Positions 60,335 through 64,000 of a stretch of DNA of 64,000 nucleotides are shown here, one piece after another (position 1 is the stretch's first letter; every line of letters begins with the position of its first letter). The DNA is taken from assembly GCA_900105895.1 (NCBI GenBank), contig FNSH01000001.1:310001-374000 (forward strand), in the 5' to 3' direction. A program made the translations under genes and the position numbers. The notes beneath the pieces are model-generated. The model was not told where the DNA came from and did not search any database. It saw only the letters and a program-made list of their open reading frames with translations. This DNA comes from Atopobium minutum. Lineage in GTDB: Bacteria > Actinomycetota > Coriobacteriia > Coriobacteriales > Atopobiaceae.

Positions 60335-60408
60335 TCTAACAGATGGATAACAACAAAGTAGAAGCTTATTTGCTACCTTACTCGGAAGAAGCGTACCATG
60401 CACCTTAA

Positions 60409-60441
60409 GAAAAAAACGGAGCTGCCACAAGGCAACTCCGT
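60409..60441 (-). terminator. Terminator after the APH-type kinase gene
   Basis: ACGGAG-TGCC pairs with GGCA-CTCCGT (60416-60441). On the minus strand a run of six to seven T follows. It lies 57 bases past the kinase stop codon. Confidence 0.8.
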
Positions 60442-60497
60442 TCAACGTAGCTTATTTAAGGCTGAAAGGTTTCTTTATACTGTGCTAGCAAATGATA

Positions 60498-61256
60498 TTA
60501 CTGCCAATCAGCTACATCAATCCAAGACAGCAAGGCCTGTTCATGCTCCTTATGGCCGCGCGCAAGCTCGGCTGCAGCAACAATGGGAAGCCAACGATAC
60601 ACCACTTGCTTAGCCAGATCAGCGCGGTCGCAGTACATCTCCAAATAGGCGTCTGCAAGCTTTTGATCCTCAAACGAGAAAAGCATGTAGCTCATGGCTA
60701 CGTCTGCTGCAGGTGCGCCCTGCGTAGCGTGAGCCCAGTCTACAACCGTGCAGCTTCCATCTTCTTGTACCAATACATTAGTGGGATTAAAGTCACCGTG
60801 GCAGATCTTCTCTTCTACCTTCATGCCATCCAAGCGCACCAACAGATCATAGCGTGTTGTAGCATTAATGCAGGACAAAGAGTTAATCATACGAGCAAAC
60901 TTATCCCTCTGACGAGGCAGCAACGCAGCTGCGTGGCTTTGAATATCCAGCTGCAGCTCAACAAAGTTGCTCAAATACTCTGCAAGTTTAGTGGGATTCT
61001 CGTCCATAAGCGTAGAAAGCATAGTTCCCTCTACGCGCTGGGTCTTGAGCGCCCAACCATCATCCAAAGCAGAAACTTCAATAAACTGAGGAGCCTTAAC
61101 ACCTGCCTCATACACACGAGTGAGGTTAAGGGCCTCGTTTAGTACATCGGAAGCAGGCTTACTGCTGTTAAATGCCTTAACAATACTGTCACCGCAGTCC
61201 CATACAACCTTATTACCACGACGAACGATCTCTTGCTTGTTGTTAGAGAGTTCCAT
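60498..61256 (-). CDS. Aminoglycoside phosphotransferase/choline kinase-family protein
   Basis: A 252-residue kinase-fold protein. The catalytic loop is ICHGDFNPTNVLV (H-G-D-x-x-x-x-N) and the metal-binding Asp is in VVDWAHATQGAPAADVA. The N lobe is short but starts normally. Such proteins phosphorylate small-molecule hydroxyls; resistance function cannot be claimed. GTAAGGATG lies upstream of the ATG. Between adhE and its own terminator. Confidence 0.82.
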   Translation of the reverse strand: MELSNNKQEIVRRGNKVVWDCGDSIVKAFNSSKPASDVLNEALNLTRVYEAGVKAPQFIEVSALDDGWALKTQRVEGTMLSTLMDENPTKLAEYLSNFVELQLDIQSHAAALLPRQRDKFARMINSLSCINATTRYDLLVRLDGMKVEEKICHGDFNPTNVLVQEDGSCTVVDWAHATQGAPAADVAMSYMLFSFEDQKLADAYLEMYCDRADLAKQVVYRWLPIVAAAELARGHKEHEQALLSWIDVADWQ

Positions 61257-61309
61257 AGCGGCACATCCTTACTTAGAAGAAATACTTATACACTAAAACC
61301 CTAAACCAA

Positions 61310-63928
61310 TTAGTCCTCGTACGTAGTTGCTTCGCGACCATAGTATGCATCCATATACAGGCTGGCGATCTCAGAAATCAAAGGATATCGGGGATTGGCG
61401 CCGGTGCACTGATCATTAAATGCCTGCTCTGCCATGTCATCCAGGGTATCAAGGAAGTACTTCTCATCTACGTTGTACTCGGCAATGGTGCGCTTAACAC
61501 CTACATGATCAAACAGGTCATAGATCTTCTCTATGAACTTCTCAAAGACCTCCTGGTCATCCTTGCCAGTTACGCCACAGAAGCGTGCGGCCTCAGCATA
61601 GCGAGCCAGAGTCTTGGGGTGGTCATACTGAGGGAAGGTGCCCATCTTAGCGGGGCGCTCAGCAGAGTTGTAGCGCATAACGCGTGGCAAGATTACCGCA
61701 TTGGCCAGACCATGAGGAATGTGGTGGAAAGCACCCAGCTTGTGAGCCATGGAGTGGTTTACACCCAAGAAGGCGTTTGCAAAGGCAAGACCGCCCAAGC
61801 AAGAAGCATTGGCCATGTGATCGCGGGCCTCAACATCATTGGGGTTATCGTATGCGCGCGGTAGGTACTCAAAGACCAGCTTCATGCCGCGCAAAGCCAT
61901 GCCATCGGTATAGTCAGAAGCCATAACAGAGACAAAAGACTCAAGGCAGTGCGTAAGAACATCAACACCAGATGCTGCGGTTAGGCCCTTGGGCTGGCTC
62001 ATCATGTTATCAGTATCTACGATTGCCATGTTGGGCATGAGCTCGTAGTCCGTAATGGGCCATTTTACGCCCGTCTCTGCATCGGTAATGATGGCAAACG
62101 GCGTTACCTCGGAACCGGTACCAGAGCTTGTGGGGATAGCTACAAAGAATGCCTTCTTGCCCATCTTGGGGAACTGGTATACACGCTTGCGGATGTCCAT
62201 AAAGTCCATGGACATATCCTCAAACTTCTCCTCGGGGTTTTCGTACATGGACCACATGATCTTGCCAGCGTCCATAGCAGAGCCGCCACCAATGGCGATA
62301 ATGCAGTCGGGCTCAAAGGCCTTAAGCAGCTCAAGACCCTTGAGAGCATCTTGCAGCTTGGGGTCAGGAGAAATGGACCAGAAGCTGGAGTGTACAATGC
62401 CCATGGCATCCAAAGACTCCTCTACCTTCTTGGTAAAGCCACTGGTGTAGAGGAACTGATCGGTAACAATGAAGCAGCGCTTCTTGTTGTAGACGTCCTT
62501 AAGCTCCTGCAGTGCAACGGGCATGCAGCCCTTCTTGAAGTAGACCTTCTCGGGAGTACGAAGCCACAGCATGTTCTCACGCCTCTCTGCAACGGACTTG
62601 ATGTTGAGCAAGTGCTGAGGGCCAACATTGCCAGAAACGGAGTTACCGCCCCAGGAGCCGCAGCCCAGCGTAAGTGAAGGAGGCATCATAAAGTTGTAGA
62701 GGTCACCAATACCGCCCTGAGACGATGGCGTATTGATAAGAATACGGCAGGTCTTCATGGCATTGCGGTGCTTCTCGAGCTTCTCGGCCTCATTGACGTT
62801 TACGTACAGCGAAGAGGTGTGACCATAGCCACCATCTGCTACCAGGCGCTCTGCCTTGGCAAGCGCATCATCAAAACTCTTAGCCTTATACATGCCTAAA
62901 ACAGGAGAGAGCTTCTCATGGGCCATTTCCTCGGAAGGATCAACGGAAGTTACCTCACCGATCAAGATCTTGGTGGACTTGGGTACCTCTACCCCAGCAA
63001 TCTGAGCAATGGTATATGCGGACTGACCAACAATCTTAGCGTTTACGCCGCCGTTGATAATAACGGTCTTGCGGACCTTATCCAGCTCAGCACCCTTAAG
63101 GAAGTAGCAACCACGACGCTTAAACTCAGCCTTTGCCTCGTCGTAGACGTCCTCCACGATGGTAACGGACTGCTCGGAAGCACAGATCATACCGTTATCG
63201 AAGGTCTTAGAGTGAATGATGGAGTTTACAGCCAGTTTGATGTCTGCTGTGCTATCGATAATAGCGGGCGTGTTGCCAGGTCCTACACCCAAAGCAGGCT
63301 TGCCAGAAGAGTATGCCGCAGCAACCATACCAGGGCCACCTGTTGCCAAAATCATATCTGCCGAGCTCATAAGGGTGTTCGTAAGCTCAAGAGAAGGAAC
63401 ATCAATCCAGTCAATAATGCCCTTGGGTGCACCGGCCGTCTCTGCAGCCTCGCGCACAATCTTGGCAGCGGCAATGGTGCAGCCTTTAGCACGAGGATGA
63501 GGAGAAATCAAAATAGCATTACGTGTTTTAAGACAGATAAGCGCCTTAAAGATAGCGGTAGAGGTTGGGTTGGTAGTAGGAATAACCGCTGCCACAACAC
63601 CCAGAGGTTCCGCTACCTTCTTGTAACCAAAAGCAGGGTCATCCTCAATGACCCCACAGGTTTTCATGTTCTTGTATTTGTTATAGATGTACTCAGAAGC
63701 ATAGTGGTTCTTAATAACCTTATCTTCCACAATGCCCATGCCGGTTTCCTCTACCGCAAGCTTAGCAAGAGGAATACGAGCCTTGTTTGCCGCAAGAGAG
63801 GCCTCGTAAAAAATCTTATCTACTTGCTCTTGGGAAAACGTTGCAAACTCCGCTTGCGCTTTGCGCATTGATGCGAGTCGCTCGGTAAGCGCATCTACAC
63901 TATCAATGAGCGGCAGTGCTTTAGTCAT
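61310..63928 (-). CDS. adhE: Bifunctional acetaldehyde-CoA/alcohol dehydrogenase
   Basis: An 872-residue enzyme reducing acetyl-CoA through acetaldehyde to ethanol, regenerating NAD in fermentation. The N-terminal aldehyde dehydrogenase domain (1-430) has the catalytic Cys in FDNGMICASEQSV; the C-terminal iron alcohol dehydrogenase domain (about 450-872) has IGGGSAMDAGKIMW and HSMAHKLGAFHHIPHGLAN with iron-binding His. Normal length. GGAGGTAAAAC precedes the ATG. It shows anaerobic metabolism. Confidence 0.97.
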   Translation of the reverse strand: MTKALPLIDSVDALTERLASMRKAQAEFATFSQEQVDKIFYEASLAANKARIPLAKLAVEETGMGIVEDKVIKNHYASEYIYNKYKNMKTCGVIEDDPAFGYKKVAEPLGVVAAVIPTTNPTSTAIFKALICLKTRNAILISPHPRAKGCTIAAAKIVREAAETAGAPKGIIDWIDVPSLELTNTLMSSADMILATGGPGMVAAAYSSGKPALGVGPGNTPAIIDSTADIKLAVNSIIHSKTFDNGMICASEQSVTIVEDVYDEAKAEFKRRGCYFLKGAELDKVRKTVIINGGVNAKIVGQSAYTIAQIAGVEVPKSTKILIGEVTSVDPSEEMAHEKLSPVLGMYKAKSFDDALAKAERLVADGGYGHTSSLYVNVNEAEKLEKHRNAMKTCRILINTPSSQGGIGDLYNFMMPPSLTLGCGSWGGNSVSGNVGPQHLLNIKSVAERRENMLWLRTPEKVYFKKGCMPVALQELKDVYNKKRCFIVTDQFLYTSGFTKKVEESLDAMGIVHSSFWSISPDPKLQDALKGLELLKAFEPDCIIAIGGGSAMDAGKIMWSMYENPEEKFEDMSMDFMDIRKRVYQFPKMGKKAFFVAIPTSSGTGSEVTPFAIITDAETGVKWPITDYELMPNMAIVDTDNMMSQPKGLTAASGVDVLTHCLESFVSVMASDYTDGMALRGMKLVFEYLPRAYDNPNDVEARDHMANASCLGGLAFANAFLGVNHSMAHKLGAFHHIPHGLANAVILPRVMRYNSAERPAKMGTFPQYDHPKTLARYAEAARFCGVTGKDDQEVFEKFIEKIYDLFDHVGVKRTIAEYNVDEKYFLDTLDDMAEQAFNDQCTGANPRYPLISEIASLYMDAYYGREATTYED

Positions 63929-64000
63929 GTTTTACCTCCAGGGTATCCAGTGACTTACTTGAGCTTATTGCTGTCCTCTTAATGATACAAAATCCGCTTA

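Noticed and set aside
63929..64000. Looked for a Rex redox-repressor site before adhE
   Set aside because: No TTGTGAA-type inverted repeat is visible in the 72 bases available; the promoter may extend past the window.
1..64000. CRISPR arrays, tRNA genes, transposases, phage genes
   Set aside because: Scanned for repeated spacers, CCA-ending cloverleaf-like regions and transposase or integrase motifs; only the housekeeping XerD-type recombinase was found.

Overview
The window looks like a chromosomal segment from a low-to-mid GC (mid-40s percent by eye) actinobacterium of the class Coriobacteriia, most likely an Atopobiaceae member (Atopobium/Lancefieldella type). This is an inference from gene content and protein style: an actinobacterial division cluster ending ftsZ-pgeF-yggS-sepF-yggT-divIVA with no ftsA, a GAAC-N4-GTTC type SOS box, an anaerobic mixed-acid AdhE, and an arginine-type antiporter. 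No rRNA, tRNA, CRISPR array, prophage or insertion sequence was seen.

Layout. 1-63: tail of an unidentified plus-strand gene and its terminator. 173-4105: very large secreted autolysin (ricin-type lectin repeats, amidase, glucosaminidase). 4391-9579: small metabolic genes, including an antiporter plus dimethylarginine hydrolase pair with a divergent GntR regulator. 9658-10031: RNase P RNA. 10189-12534: SOS box followed by a radical-SAM DNA modification/repair protein and its partner protein. 12683-30570 (minus): division and cell-wall cluster reading mraZ, rsmH, ftsL-like, ftsI, murF, mraY, murD, ftsW, murG, murC, ftsQ, ftsZ, pgeF, yggS, sepF, yggT, divIVA, with a clear promoter and MraZ operator; murE is missing from its usual place. 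30856-36972 (minus): xerD, recN, nadK, tlyA, xseB, nusB, asp23-like, efp. 37077-50476 (minus): pepP-like peptidase, a degenerate dehydroquinate synthase with a shikimate kinase, a minimal prepilin peptidase, yqeG-like phosphatase, mltG, ruvX, alaS, an AI-2E family exporter, a SigB/F-type sigma factor with a degenerate anti-sigma partner, a DUF948-like membrane protein, rarA. 50635-53160 (plus): C26 glutamine-amidotransferase-like hydrolase and an OPT transporter. 53157-57129 (minus): dGTPase-like, SGNH hydrolase, hypoxanthine-DNA glycosylase, phosphoesterase. 57337-59764 (plus): NUDIX, membrane protein, thyA, dfrA. 59722-63928 (minus): lipoprotein, APH-type kinase, adhE.

Themes. Nearly all genes from 12.7 to 50.5 kb lie on the minus strand, with many 1-14 bp overlaps, so they are probably a few long transcription units. 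Genome-maintenance genes are abundant (rSAM pair, recN, xerD, xseB, rarA, ruvX, dGTPase, NUDIX, hypoxanthine glycosylase). A repeated structural oddity is expansion of 9-bp units, encoding three-residue periodic low-complexity tails or inserts, at many gene ends (ftsL-like, ftsW, xseB, mltG/ruvX, AI-2E gene, rarA, SGNH gene, and the divIVA 3' flank). The best candidates for little-described biology are the SOS-box-controlled radical-SAM pair and the dimethylarginine hydrolase/antiporter/GntR module.
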